A stretch of DNA of 64,000 bases, from contig NW_006500031.1 of assembly GCF_000471905.2 (NCBI RefSeq), forward strand, positions 3,881,316 through 3,945,315, in the 5' to 3' direction. Positions 31,170 to 43,531 of this stretch are shown piece after piece. The translations under genes were made by a program, and so were the position numbers. The DNA is from Amborella trichopoda (lineage: Eukaryota > Streptophyta > Magnoliopsida > Amborellales > Amborellaceae). Below the pieces are notes generated by a model. The model was not told the origin of the DNA and ran no database searches. It was given only the letters and a program-made list of their open reading frames with translations. The number at the start of each line of letters is the position of its first letter. Positions within the stretch are counted from its first letter, which is position 1.

Positions 31170-34142
31170 TGTCACGACCCCGCCCCCTGACCCTTATCGA
31201 AGGGCGACAAAACGCGGGATCGCGACCGGAGGACGTGAACGTCACTCAGGTGGGAGTGGCTCAACACGTAAAACATGGAATCAAGAGAAAACCATGAAAG
31301 AAAGCTAGAATAAATCCATTCAATCGACAAATATTGAATCAAAAGTACAGCCATCTCATTCATTCAATATCAAAAGTCTTTACAATTCCTTCAAGGCACT
31401 ACTAGCCCAAAAATACAGAAAATAAAATATACATCATATTGCTGAGACCACCAAACCATATTATGAAAGTCTTCGAAGGACGGCTTTCCAACCTCAAAAC
31501 TTTGAGCTTCAACCCGCAAACGTCCACCCACTATTAGCACGAATGCCACACTCTTCACTCTACAGTTATGAAAATGGGATGGAATGAGCCAACTACCCAG
31601 TAAGCAGATCGACACCACTGCATTCCAACTAGTATAATAATGATAACAATATGCAGTATACATATGCATATTCACAAAGAACCAAGTGGAGTCCTCCAAT
31701 ATGCTTTCCAATATTCTAACAATGTTATGATGGAGTAGTCTAAATCACTTCAATATCAACAATGCAATAGGGCAACATAACACAGTTGAAGAACTAGTAA
31801 AGCCTACTCCTGAAGCAGAAATTCTATTGCTCAGGTTAAGCCAATCCTGCTGCTTAAGACCTCCACCCTCATTCAGGGGGAGGACAATGACAAGTGGGTA
31901 CCCCACTTCGTAATTCCCTCACACACACCCATCCCCAGCGTGCTTTGGGGTTTGCGACAGGTAGTGGCCTTGCAAGACGCGACCCTCTCCTTATGTCGTT
32001 CTTGTGAGAAAGCGTTACACTACCATTGCGTGACCCAATGTGTAGTACCCATATAGATCGTGGGGCGTGACCCTCCCAAATATTTACATCCTGACTCCCA
32101 TTCTATCATGGGGAGTTAGGGAAACAAAGCAGTTGTTGGCACCATCATTCACACAATCGGTGCCCTTCCCATCAAGCAACTGCCAGCACCATCATTCACA
32201 CAGTAGGTGCCCATTCACATATCACATAAGCAGCATGGTACCATCATTCACACAGTAGGTACCCATTCACATATCACAAAAGCAGCATAGTATCACATTA
32301 TGTGTCACATTATGACAGCATCAGTATCCTCTCATGATAGTAGCAACATCACATTTTGGTGGTGGCACATCACCTTTTAACAGTATCACAATAACAGTAC
32401 CATATTTCAGTTAAGCCTTACCACTCAATTTCCTTCGATCAAGGGCAATGACATGCTCTCACCATTAAGGTCATAACTTTTGGACCGTTTAGAGTTTGAA
32501 GACGGTTCCAAAACAAATTTTGTACTAAACACATCTATCCTTCAAATGGGGGTGGCTTTGAAGACAATTGGGCCCTGTTTGAACTCTTAAAGTTTCAAAG
32601 AGTTGAGGGTTTACTAGCTGCACCCTGTGGTGCACAGGGGACGGCAAAATACCCTGCTTCAAATCACTATAACGCCTAAACCATGAAGCAAATTGTAACG
32701 GTTTCAAAATAAAAGTTTAAGCCAAGACATATGTCTTTCTAACAAGGAAAATTTGAAAGCATTTGGGCTCCATTTGGTGGTTTAAAGATTCGTGCCAAAC
32801 AAGATAATAGTTCTGAATTTTATCAATACTATTCATGGTGACATACCTTCATAAAACGATATATAAATTTCAATATAAGAAGAGTTTCAAAATAGTTTCT
32901 ACATGAAAATTTTAGACCATTCAAATATCTTTACAATGGCTTATGGTTTGGCCAAAAATGAACTATGTTTGGTTAGTTAAAATCAGTGACCATAGTGGTA
33001 TTAGTGAAAATCCAGGAAAACAATCAACAGTGATATACCTTCCCACTTTGAAACATAAGTTCATTATTGTAAATAATTTCAACAGTGGTAAAAAACGAAC
33101 ATCTTGCTAGACTCAAACATCTTTCCAATGGCGATGATTTGAGGTCAATCGGGCCCCAATTGGCTATTCAAAAGCCTCTTTTAAGAACACACATATTTCT
33201 GAAATTTCACAGTGGCATATAACATGTCTCAAGAACACATTCCATGACCTTCATTTCGTGGTGAATAACATAATAACAACCATCCTTTTACAAATGTACA
33301 CACATAACATGCATTTATAACAAAATTTAATACTCATACATTCACTCTTAGCATCCACTTTCATTATAAAACAAAAACCCCAAGTTTTAGTGAACAAGGC
33401 ATAAGGATTTTCTACATCACATACACTTTCCTTGCTCATTTCACATGCATAAATTCTCATGCATCCTAATGACTACAGTGTAATGGCGATGGATCCACTT
33501 ATCTAAACATTAATGGTGCCTTCTCTAATCTTCGTTTCACAACTCTCTCCCAACATTGGTTGCCCTCGAATAGTCACTTCTTCGAACCTTTGCCTTAGAG
33601 AGGGAAAAGAGATGAGGGAAGAGTGAGTGGCGTAGGTGAGAGAGGACGCTTAAGTACTCATGAGGGAGGGGTGGCTTCCTAAGTGATGCCAAAAGACTTC
33701 AAAATCTGGACAAGTGGCACTCAAATAGCATGCACTGAATAAGTGGCATCATTAACACATGCATGTCAGAGACACCACCGGTGCGACACACAACACAGTC
33801 GGCGCGGCACACAACATAGCCGGCACTGCTACTCCTTCCTCTACACAGTCGGCGCTGCACAAAACTCAGCCGGTGCTGTTACTTCTTCCTCATCACAGTT
33901 GGAGCTGCACACAACACAGTCGGTACCGGTACTTATTCCTCTTCACAATTGGCACTGCACACAACACAACCGGTACTGGTACTTCTTCCTCTTCATAGCC
34001 AGCGCTGCACACAACACAACCGGTGCTGGTACTTATTCCTCTTCATAGTCGGTGCTACACACAACATAGCCATTGCTAATACTTCTTCCTTCTTTATCCT
34101 GTCATGCACGCTAACTGGCCGGGAAAAGTCTGGGTCATCACA
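31170..34142 (-). mobile_element. 3' LTR of element C
   Basis: Plus-strand ends TGTCACGACCCC and GGGTCATCACA; on the minus strand TGTGATGACCC...GGGGTCGTGACA, a typical Del-type LTR, 2973 bp. It contains a 50-bp minisatellite at 33740-34090, which on the minus strand lies at the start of U3. Low-complexity 'accatcattcacacagtagg' repeats occur at 32140-32270. Confidence 0.9.
33740..34090 (+). repeat. 50-bp minisatellite in the C 3' LTR
   Basis: 'ggtacttcttcctcttca' and 'gcacacaacacagccgg' repeat with exact 50-bp spacing (33928, 33978, 34028) and degenerate flanking copies. The same array is in the other LTR. Confidence 0.95.
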
Positions 34143-34155
34143 TCATCCCCCCCTT
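34143..34155 (-). promoter_or_regulatory. Polypurine tract of element C
   Basis: On the minus strand 'aagggggggatga' lies directly before the TGTGATGACCC start of the 3' LTR. A run of seven G is a classic PPT. Confidence 0.85.
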
Positions 34156-34179
34156 AAAAAGATTTTGTCCTCAAAATCG

Positions 34180-34479
34180 TTATTCGAATAAATGGGGGTA
34201 CAAGGCCCGGATTTCATCTTCTCGCTGCCACGTTGATTCTTCCCTCGAGTGATGTTGCCATAAAACTTGCACTAAAGGAATCTCTTTGTGATGCAAAATC
34301 TGAATTCTCCAATCCAGTATCTCAATAGGCTGTTCTATATAGGTGAAATCCTCCCTGATTGGGATTGGCTCAAATTCCAAAATGTGGGATGGATCGGGTT
34401 GATACTTTTTTAATAACGACACATGAAACACATTATGGATATTGGCTAACTCGGGCGGTAGGTCCAATCGATATGCCAC
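34180..34479 (-). pseudogene. Chromodomain and C-terminal end of element C polyprotein
   Basis: A 99-residue frame begins with the integrase tail (YRLDLPPELANIHNVFHVSL) and continues into the chromodomain-like block IEILDWRIQILHHKEIPLVQ, then VLWQHHSREESTWQREDEIR, ending at a stop near the PPT. Such chromodomains are thought to guide integration to chromatin. This part is intact for about 100 residues. Confidence 0.9.
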
Positions 34480-34699
34480 ACCTACAGTTCTTTCTAAAAT
34501 CTCAAAGGGTCCAATAAATCATGGACCCAGTTTCCCCTTCTTGTCAAATCTCATTATGCCCTTAGTGGGTGATACTTTAAAAAAAAACTCAATCACCCAC
34601 TTCAAATTCAAGGTTCCGTCTCCGATTGTCGGCATAACTCTTCTGCCAGCTTTGGGCTGTCTTGAGCCACTCTCGAATTAAGGCAATCTTTTATGAGGT

Positions 34700-35562
34700 T
34701 ACTAAAACAATCTATGACCCTAAAAGTTTTCTTTCACTAACCCCGTCTTAACATATAGGCGATCTGCACTTCCTCCCATATAATGCCTCAAAAGGTGCCA
34801 TCTAGATACTGGCCTGAAAACTATTATTATAAGCAAATCTATCAGAGGCAGATGATTATCCTAGTTTCCCTTGAAATCTGAAACATAAGCCCTCAACATA
34901 TCTTCCAAGGTCTGTATGGTCCTTTCTAACTGTCCATTTGTCTAAGGGTGGAAAGTTGTACTAAAAGTGAGTTTGGTTCCCATAGCCGACTGTAGGCTGT
35001 TCCAAAACCGTGACGTAAATATGGGGTCTCTGTCGGACACAATACTAACAGGCACCCCATGCAACCTTACTATCTCCTTGGTGTATAATTGGGCCAACTT
35101 ATCCATGTTATAAGTACTACATATCGGCAAGAAATGAGCAGCTTTAGTGAGTTGGTCCACAATAACCCAAATATTATCATGTCCCAAACTTGATCTCGGT
35201 AGGCCAGACACGAAATCCATAGATAGGTGCTCCCACTTCCATTCTAGCATAGGTAGGGGCTGTAACTGTCCAACAGGTTTCTGATGTTCAGCCTTAACTT
35301 GCTGACAAGTCAAACACTTGGAAACAAATTATGCTACTTCCCTCTTCATGTTATTCCACCAAAAGACTCTTTTTAGATCCTGATATATTTTCATGCTCCT
35401 TGGATGTACTGTATAATGGGAGTGGTGTGCTCCTCCTAAAATAGCCCTTTTTACCTTCTGATTGCCAGGGATACAAACCCGACCTTTAAATATTAACATA
35501 TCATCATTGCCCAAAACAAAGTCTTCCTTACCCTCTGACTTTATTTCCTTGAAAACTTTCAT
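34700..35562 (-). pseudogene. Integrase of element C
   Basis: The zinc-binding HH-CC module is seen as HHSHYTVHPRSMKIYQDL with CLTCQQVK after an in-frame stop. The DDE residues lie in [22 protein letters not shown] and TNGQLERT. A stop sits just before TNGQLERT, and sequence from about 34920 down is broken by frameshifts. The order and motifs are those of a gypsy chromovirus integrase. Confidence 0.9.
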
Positions 35563-36943
35563 GAACTGAGGATCCTCCTTTTGCGGTACTTGGATTTGTT
35601 GAAAGAGATGGGGCTATATTCTTATACATGAAATAATTCCTTTGTCATCATCAAGGGGCAGAGTTGGGTGCCATTCTACTACATCTTCTAGTAACTTCAT
35701 CTCTCGGACCATCTTGTGAGCCATTGACACCACAGGCTTCCTACTTAAAGCATCTGCCACATCATTAGGTTACCCGGGTGGTAGTTGATGGTACAATCAT
35801 AATCATTGAGCAAGTCCATATATGTTCTTTGTCTTATTCAATTCTTTTTGAGATAATAAGTACTTGAGGCTCTTATGGTTGGTGAACAATTTAAACTGAG
35901 TTCCATATAGATAATGTCTCTAAATTTTTAGGGTAAAAACCACAGCTGCCAATTCCAAATCATGAGTGGGATAGTTATGCTTGTACGGCTTTAACTGCCT
36001 GGAGGCGAAGGCTATAACCTTTCTCCTTTGCATTAGTACAAGCCCTTTGTGTGAGGCATCAGTCTAAACCACAAAATCTTCATTCCCCTCAGGCAAGGTC
36101 AGTACTAAAGCTGTAGTCATTCTCTTCTTTAATTCCTGAAAGCTTCTCTTGCAGTTATCAGACCATACAAACTTAACTTCCTTTTGGGTTATGCGGGTTA
36201 GGGGAAGTGCTATTTTCGAGAACCCCTCCACAAAACGCATGTAATACCCTGCTAGTCCTAAGAAATTGCGAACTTCGGATACATTCGTTGGTTTTTCCCA
36301 TTTAAGCACAACCTCAATCCTACAAGGATCAACAACAATCCCCTCTTTATAAATAATGTGTCTGAGGAAAGCCACACTTGGGAGATATAATTCACTCTTA
36401 TTGAGCTTAGCATACAATTTCTCCATCCTTAGAGTCTAGACGACCACTCTTAAATGTTGCTCGTGATATGTTTGATTCATTAAATATACCAAAATATCAT
36501 CGATAAATACCACTACAAAGTTATCCAGATAGGGCTTAAAGACTATGTTCATTAGATCCATAAACACAACCGATGCATTTGTTAATCCAAAAGGCATGAC
36601 TAACAACTCGTAGTGGCCATAACGAGTCCTGAATGCAGTCCTGGAGATATCCTCTTCCTTAACACGTAATAGGTGGTACCCTGATCAGAGGTCAATCTTA
36701 GAAAATACCTGGGTCCCTTGCAGTTGATCAAATAAATCATCAATTCTAGGCAACAGATATTTATTCTTTACTGTAACCTAATTCACCTATCTATAATCAA
36801 TGCATAGCCTCAAAGACCCGTCTTTCTTCTTCATAAATAGAATCGGTGCGCCCCATGGTGACACACTGGGTCTGTTAACTCAGCTAGGACCATCCTATAT
36901 GGGGCTTTAGAAATAAGAGTAGTACCAGTGGCCACCTCTATTT
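35563..36943 (-). pseudogene. Reverse transcriptase and RNase H of element C
   Basis: RT blocks are readable: [18 protein letters not shown], then [20 protein letters not shown], then the catalytic FIDD (36493-36507; usually YIDD). The frame at 36426-36064 holds GLAGYYMRFVEGFSKIALPL. RNase H follows ([27 protein letters not shown]). Many stops interrupt it (for example at 36430 and 36063). The Phe in FIDD is a mild change; the stops are decisive. Confidence 0.9.
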
Positions 36944-37500
36944 CAAAATTCAATCTCTCTAACTAGGGGTGGAGAAGTTAACTCTTCAAGGAAGACCTCT
37001 GGATATTCTCTCACTACCGATATCTCTTCTAATTTAGACTGAACACCCCAGTTTTCTACTACATAAGCCAAGTATCCAGCAGATCTTTTGGTCAACAGGC
37101 GAGAGGTCTGAAGGGCTGAGATGATGTGTAAAGGAGATACATCCTTAATGCCCTTAAAATATAGTTCAGGTGGACCCAGGCATCTAAAAGTTGCAATCTT
37201 ATCAAAAGAGTTCATTGTGGCATAGTGGGTAGATAACCAATCCATACCCAAAATAATATCAAAGTCTCGAATATTTAAGAGTATCAAATCTATAGGGAAC
37301 AAATTCCCTTCAATCACAACCCCACACTATTTGTACATTAAATCAGTTTATATTGACTCTCCCATAGGCGTAGATACTATCAAAGTCCAACAAGTTGTAT
37401 AGACTTAACATCCAAGTGACATGCAAAGTGCGGTGCAACAAATGAATGGGAAGATCCAGGATCAATTAAAACTTTTACTTCCACATACAGAAAGTGTACC
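36943..37500 (-). pseudogene. Aspartic protease of element C
   Basis: The active-site block reads VLIDPGSSHSFVAP near 37440-37480 (D-P-G-S in place of D-S-G-A). After a frame change the ORF at 37317-36943 holds DFDIILGMDWLSTHYA, the conserved ILGMDWL block. A linker to RT follows (VREYPEVFLEEL). Confidence 0.85.
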
Positions 37501-38290
37501 TCAAATCACGAAGGTTGACACCTTAGCCTCATGCTTGGTCAGGGCGAACACCTGCCCTTGAGCCCTCGGTCGATCCTCTGATCCCTTGACGGGACAGTCT
37601 TTCACTAGGTGGCTTAATATACCGCACGAATGCAAGTATTGGTCTTTCTGAAGCATTCAGCCACCGTATGATTTCTCAAAACATAGTAAGGGCAGACTGG
37701 GAGTCGGTTGCCCCTCACATCACTTGGAACAACCCCCGGGATCCTGACACCACCTTGATTGTTTCTCCCCTTCAACTCTATCCTTGGAGGTGGTCGTGCC
37801 TTCTTCTTAAAACTCCTAGACTAGGCGACACCCAACCTTTCATCTCTTCTTGCCCAAAAGTCGTCATCATCTCTCTCCATCTTTAGGGTCTGGTTCACCA
37901 GCAAGGAGAAGGTCTTGAGGTTTGCTGCGATAATCCTTCTCCTTATATCAGGGTGAAAGCCCCTCTCAAATTTACGAGTCCTTTCCCACTACAGAACTAA
38001 TAATATGTGCCTCATATCTGGAGAGTTCAGCAAACTTCGCTGCATATTGCTCAACGGACATATTCCCCTGTTGCAACTCTATGAATTCTACCTCTTTCCT
38101 TTCCTTTACAGAATCGGGGGAATATTTCTCATAAAAGACTTCTAGAAAATTCTCCAAAGCAGTCACGACTCCTGACCCTTCCCGTGACTGTTTTACTGAG
38201 CTCCACCAGTAGTCAGCCTCTCCTTCAAGCATAAAGGTTCCCAGCCTAACTTTCTGCTCGTGCAATTAAGAACTTAAAAAATATTTTCTA
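37501..38290 (-). pseudogene. gag (C-terminal part) of element C with zinc knuckle
   Basis: The frame at 38265-37972 is a gag core (FMLEGEADYWWSSVK, FYEKYSPDSVKERKEVEFIE). Further on a zinc knuckle can be read around CGILSHLVKDCPV near 37600-37640. The gag N-terminus is absent: sequence above 38290 joins LTR DNA, so a deletion removed the 5' leader, PBS and gag start. Confidence 0.8.
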
Positions 38291-38303
38291 TCTGCCTTAA
38301 AAA

Positions 38304-41127
38304 TACACAAAATAAAATATAGATCATATTGCAAAGACCACCAAAACATACTATGAAAGTCTTCGGAGGACGGCTTTCCATCTTCTAAACTTCGAGCTTC
38401 AATTCCCAAACGGCCACCCACTTTTAACACAAATGCCACACTCTTCACTCCACAATTATGAAAATGGGATAGAATGAGCTAACAGCCCAGTAAGTAGATC
38501 TACACCATTGCATTCCAACTAGTATAACAATGATAACAATATGCAATAGTTATATATGTATATTCACAAAGTACCAAGTGGAGTCCTCCAATATGCTTTC
38601 CAATATTCTAACAATGTTATGATGGAGTAGTCTAATATGTAGCACATGAGTCATAAATCACTTCACTATCAACAATGCAGTAGGGCAACATAACACAGTT
38701 GCAAAACTAGTAAAGCCTACTCCCGAAGTAGAAGTTTTATTGCTTAGGTTAAGCCTTCCTGCCGCTTAAACCCTCTACCCTCATTCAAAAGGGAGGACAA
38801 TGACAAGTGGGTGCCCCACTTCGTAATTCCCTCACACACAAACACATCCCCAACGTGCTTTGGGATTTGCGATAGGCAGTGGTCTTGCAAGACGCGACCC
38901 TCTCCTTATGCCCTTTTGGTGAGAGAGCGTTACATTACCATTGAGTGACCCAATGCGTAGTGCCCATATAGATCAGGGGGTGCGACCCTCCAAAATATTC
39001 ACATCCTGACTCCCGTCCTATCATGGGGAGTTAAGGAAAGATCGCAGCTGCCAGCACCATCATTCACACAGTAGTTGCCCTTCCCATCAGGCAGCTGCCA
39101 GCACCATCATTCACATAGTAGGTGCCCATTCACATATAACATAAGCAGCACCGTACCATCATTCACACAGTAGGTACCCATTCACATATCACATAAGCAG
39201 CACAGTATCACATTATGTGTTACATTATGAAAACATCAGTATCCTATCATAATAGTAGCAATATCACATTTTGGTGGTGGCACATCACCATTTAACAGTA
39301 CCACAATAACAGTATCATAGTAACAGTAACATTATTTCAGTCAAGCCGTACCGCTCAATTTTCTGCCATCATGCTCGTAACTTTTGGACCATTTAGAGTT
39401 TGAAGACGGTTCCAAAACAAATTTTGTACTAAACACATCTATCCTTCAAATGGGGGTGTTTTGAAGACAATTGGGCCTTGTTTGGACTCTAAAAGGTTCA
39501 AAGAGTTGAAGGTGTACTAGCTGCACCCTGTGGTGTACAGGGGACAGAAAAATACCCTGCTTCAAATCACTATAATGCCTAAACCATGAAGCAAATTGTG
39601 ACGGTTTCAAAATAAAAGTTTAAGCCAAGACATATATCTTTCTAACAATGTAAATTTGAAAGCATTTAGGCTCCATTTGTTAGTTCAAAGATTCATGCCA
39701 AACAAGATAATAGTTCTAAATGTTTACAATACTGTTCATAGTAACATACCTTCATAAAACGATATATAACTTTCAATGTAAGAAGAGTTTCAAAATATTT
39801 TCTACATGAAAATTTTAGCCCATTCAAATATCTTTCAAATGGTTTATGGTTTGGCTGAAAATGAACTTCGTTTGGTTAGTTAAAATCAGTGACCATAGTG
39901 GTATTAGTGAAAATTCAAGAAAATAATCAACAGGATATACCTTCTCACTTTGAAACATAAGTTCATTATTGTAAAGAATTTCAACAGTGGTAAAAAACGA
40001 ACATCTTGCTAAAATCAAACATCTTTCTAATGGCGATGATCTGAGGTCAATCGGACCCCAATTGACTGTTCAAAAGCCTCCTTTAAGAACACACATATTT
40101 TTGAAATTTCACAGTGGCATATAACATGTCTCAAGAACACATTCCATGACCTTCATTTCGTGGTGAATAACATAATAACAACCATCCTCTTACAATGTAC
40201 ACACATAACATGCATTTATAACAAAATCTAATATTCATACATTCGTTCTTAGCATCGACTTTCATTATAAAACAAAAACCCCAAGTTTCAGTGAACAAAG
40301 CATAAGAATTTTCTAGATCACATACACTTTCCTTGCTCATTTCACATGCATAAGTTCCCATGCATCCTTATGACTACAACACAGTGGCGATGGATCCAAT
40401 TACCTAAACAACAATAGTGCCTTCTCAAATCTTCCTTTCACAGCTCTCACCTAACAATGGCTGCCCTCCAATAGTCACTTCTTCAAACCTTTGCCTTAGA
40501 GAGAGAAAATAGAAGAGGGAAGAGTGAGTGGTGTAGTTGAGAGAGGAGGCTGTAGTACTCATGAGGGTGGGCTACCCAAGTGGCACCAAAAGACTTCAAA
40601 ATCTGGACAAGTGCCACTCAAACAGCATGCATTGAACAAGTGGCACCATTAACACATGCATGTCAGAGACACAGCTGGTGCTGCACAACCGGCAATGGTC
40701 CTTCTTCCTCTTCACAGCCGGCGCAACACACAACACAATGCTTGTACTCCTTCTCTTCATAGCCGGCACTGCACACAATATAGTCAGGGCTGGTACTTCT
40801 TCCTCTTCATAGCCTGTACTACACACAACACAGCCGGTGCTGCACACAACACAACCGGTGCTGGTACTTCTTCCTCTTCACAGTTGGCACTGCACACAAC
40901 ACAACCATTGCTGGTACTTCTTCCTGTTCACATCCAACGCTGCACACAACACAGCCGACACTGGTACTTCTTCCTCTTCACAACCAGCGCTGCACACAGC
41001 ACAACCGGTGTTGGTACTTCTTCCTTTTCCCAGCCTGTACTACACACAACATAGCCGGTTCTTGTACTTCTTCCTTCTTTATCCCTCCATGCGCGCTAAC
41101 TGGCCGAGAAAAGTCTGGGTCATCACA
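38304..41127 (-). mobile_element. 5' LTR of element C, truncated
   Basis: Homologous to 31410-34142, including the minisatellite and the end GGTCATCACA. The first ~240 bp of the plus-strand LTR (its 3' end in element sense) are missing; the junction with gag lies at about 38266-38304. Small differences from the 3' LTR are frequent, so the insertion is not recent. Confidence 0.85.
40675..41070 (+). repeat. 50-bp minisatellite in the C 5' LTR
   Basis: Same array as at 33740-34090, with copies at 40863, 40913 and 40963 in exact 50-bp register. Copy numbers differ between the two LTRs, so the array changed after insertion. Confidence 0.95.
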
Positions 41128-41295
41128 ATGAGTCCCACGTTGTGAACCTAATTCCTCTCTCATCGGTTGGTATTCCTGCCCGTGTCTTCTTCACACAGTT
41201 CACAAGATCGCGGTCTCAGGTCCTTGGTCCATCTCAAACCCAGAATCACGCCACCTGGTCAACCCGACTTGGGGGCTAAATCATGGCACCTAACA
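41128..41295 (+). mobile_element. 3' end of the B2 5' LTR
   Basis: Continues the LTR interrupted at 31169: 'cctaattcctctctcatcgg' corresponds to 'aaaattcctctctcaccagt' in LTR B at about 23219. Ends with CCTAACA just before the PBS. Confidence 0.8.
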
Positions 41296-41299
41296 ACCT

Positions 41300-41317
41300 T
41301 GGTGACTCCATTGGGGA
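41300..41317 (+). promoter_or_regulatory. Primer binding site of element B2
   Basis: tggtgactccattgggga begins four bases after the LTR end. It resembles the tRNA-Arg type PBS reported for Tat/Ogre elements (TGGCGACTCC...). Element B has nearly the same site (53347-53364 on the minus strand). Confidence 0.75.
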
Positions 41318-41537
41318 CACACTACCCCATCATCGAGTCGTTCTTGTTTGGCCTTTCTTTTCTTTTGTTTTCCTGCTTATTAACACACACGTCTTTTGGG
41401 TTGTTTAACCCATTTATCCGAGTTGGGAATTTTATGATCCCCACACTCGTGAACTTTTCTTAGGGACAGGTTCCTCGAAATTTGTTCCCAACCTTCCTTC
41501 TGAGCGAGGACCCAGTGTCACGCTCCGAAGTTCTTAC

Positions 41538-42890
41538 TTGGATTGTTGTGAGGAGGGACTCAAAAGTCCCTCACTCTCTTTGATGGACCCTCCACCAAAG
41601 CACCTTGCACACCGCATGCACCCTGCCACCAACAAGTCACTTGCCAGTCCCACTGCTCGGGGCAGCCGAAAGGCGCATAGCAGCTCAGCTGTTAATGTTC
41701 CTACGGATCACCAAAATACCACCCACCTTTCTCTACCACATCAGGCATCTGGAACAAGAGGCTCGACACACGAAGGAAGAGTCCTAAGGCTACCACTCCT
41801 ACACGCACACCAAGGCTCGTGGCCCATCCACTCAAGCCACACTTCGGGGCAAACCTCACTGTCCAAGTTCGAGTATTCTCAGACCAAGCCCTATATACCT
41901 AATGCATACATATCGCACTACTCGAGGCAGTCCTTTGATTGTGCTTACCCGAGTATAGGAGAGACGACCCCCTCATCGTGCCTCTCAGCACATGCCTGCT
42001 CACTCTATGAGGGGTGGTCATAAGGCCAATCCCTCACAAACACACGCTCGTGGTACTCTGCCTCCTAAGGCTGAATCTACTGCTCGAGCTCGGGTCGACC
42101 CTCAGGTTGCCCGACCTTCTTCAAAGGGCCCCCACGTGCCTCCACCATAGATTGCATCGAGCTCCCGACCAAGAGGTCACTAGCAGCTATCTCCAGCATC
42201 GAACCGCTAAGGACTTGGTACTTGATGGCCTTTTTAAAGAGTACCCTCATGTGGTAACCTCTGCCGACCTTTGGAGCTCATAAGAGAGCATGGGGCAAGA
42301 CTCTCTTGGGAGATGAGGTCTTCCATCCCCCGTCTCTCCCCAAGCCAATATGGAAGCCAGAGCTAGCTCCTATCTCTAGCAGACATCCCTTGCCGCACCT
42401 ACCTGATGGAGACAGCCTTGTCATGTTCTACGATAGAAGACCATTCCCGGTCTCAGTTCTGGAAGGATATAAACCAGAGCCTGAGAGCCAAACATGACCA
42501 GGGCATACAAATAGCGACAAGGGAAGAACCCAAGAAGCTCGAGGCAAGTAAGCTTGTTGACCTCCTAAAAGAAAATCCCTTCCACCTCGTACAGCCGAGA
42601 GCAAAAGCTGAGGTAGAAGGACCAGAATCCTGTATGGTTATCAGCGTCATAGAAGACGACCCAACCGTGCAGCCCCCACGGTCCCAAGACCGTCACGAGC
42701 CGGTCTTGACTCGATCAGCATATAAGGCTCGAGCTCAGTTGGGTCATGTCAAACCCCTGCTAACCGGCATAACACAGCCAGTCCGGAAGGCACGCAAGAT
42801 GCTGACCACGCACAGGACTGATCCCCTTGAAGAGAGGGTCAATGTGATGGTCATCAATGACCCTAATGACGACCAGTAGGATTGAATGAA
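41538..42890 (+). pseudogene. gag N-terminal region of element B2
   Basis: Three successive frames (41538-42023, 42014-42283, 42406-42879). Segments match element B on the other strand, for example WPIHSSHTSGQTSLSKFEYS here against WPVHSSPTSGQLSCCLKLAS there, and METALSCSTIEDHSRSQFWK against MDTALACSRKIGQSKSQAQF. Conservation of frame in two copies shows it is coding. Frameshifts at about 42015 and 42290. Confidence 0.7.
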
Positions 42891-43530
42891 CCAATTCGAA
42901 GACATGATGCATAGAATGATGGACAAGATCGAGCTCATGGATAGTACTCGGCCCCCTGGGAACTCATCCCACTAGGGTACCATTTCTCCTCATCCAGCCG
43001 AGCCGGTCCTGAGGCAGCCACCTCCTTCACATGACCATCCTCCCCTCGTCAGATCTCTCAAGCTGACATTGATGCTATGGTCACCCACAATTTGTGACAA
43101 AGGCAGATTTCGGGCATACAAGTCCTAACCCTCTATCAGAAGCCCAATTCCTCCTATATTAATCAGCTCATGTTTCCCCCTAATTACCAAAAGGGGAAAC
43201 TCTTGCTTTTCAATGGCACGAGCTCCCCTCATCAGCACATTGCCCATTTCTATTCGGCATGTCAAGAGACAGTAGCTGATGGGAGGCTTCTTCTCTGTTA
43301 GTTTGTCAAGACTCTTGATGAGCCGGCATTCAAGTGGTATGCTCGTCTCCCCCGAAACTCGGTCCAGACATGGGAAGAAATGGAGCACTTATTCTACAAG
43401 CGCTTCTATGAGGTCGAAAGGGAAGTTCAGGCTATCGAGCTTCTCACGTTGACCTAGGACCCAGAAGAGCCTGTTGATCAGTTCATTGCAAGGTGGGGGA
43501 ATCTGGCTACACACCAATCTAATCCCGTGC
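42890..43530 (+). pseudogene. gag core of element B2
   Basis: Readable blocks: FEDMMHRMMDKIELMD (coiled), GKLLLFNGTSSPHQHIAHFY, FKWYARLPRNSVQTWEEMEH, then FYKRFYEVEREVQAIEL and EEPVDQFIARWGNLA. These are the Retrotrans_gag blocks of Tat elements. In-frame stops occur after RLLLC and LLTLT. Confidence 0.85.
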
Positions 43531-43531
43531 T

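Larger units (their letters stand above)
31170..41127 (-). mobile_element. Ty3/gypsy chromovirus C (Del/Tekay-like), minus strand
   Basis: Direct LTRs (31170-34142 and about 38304-41127) flank a minus-strand gag-pol with zinc knuckle, protease, RT, RNase H, integrase and a C-terminal chromodomain, which defines chromoviruses. It is inserted in the B2 5' LTR. The pol has many stops and frameshifts, and the 5' LTR has lost its last ~270 bp together with the PBS and leader, so it is dead. Confidence 0.9.
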
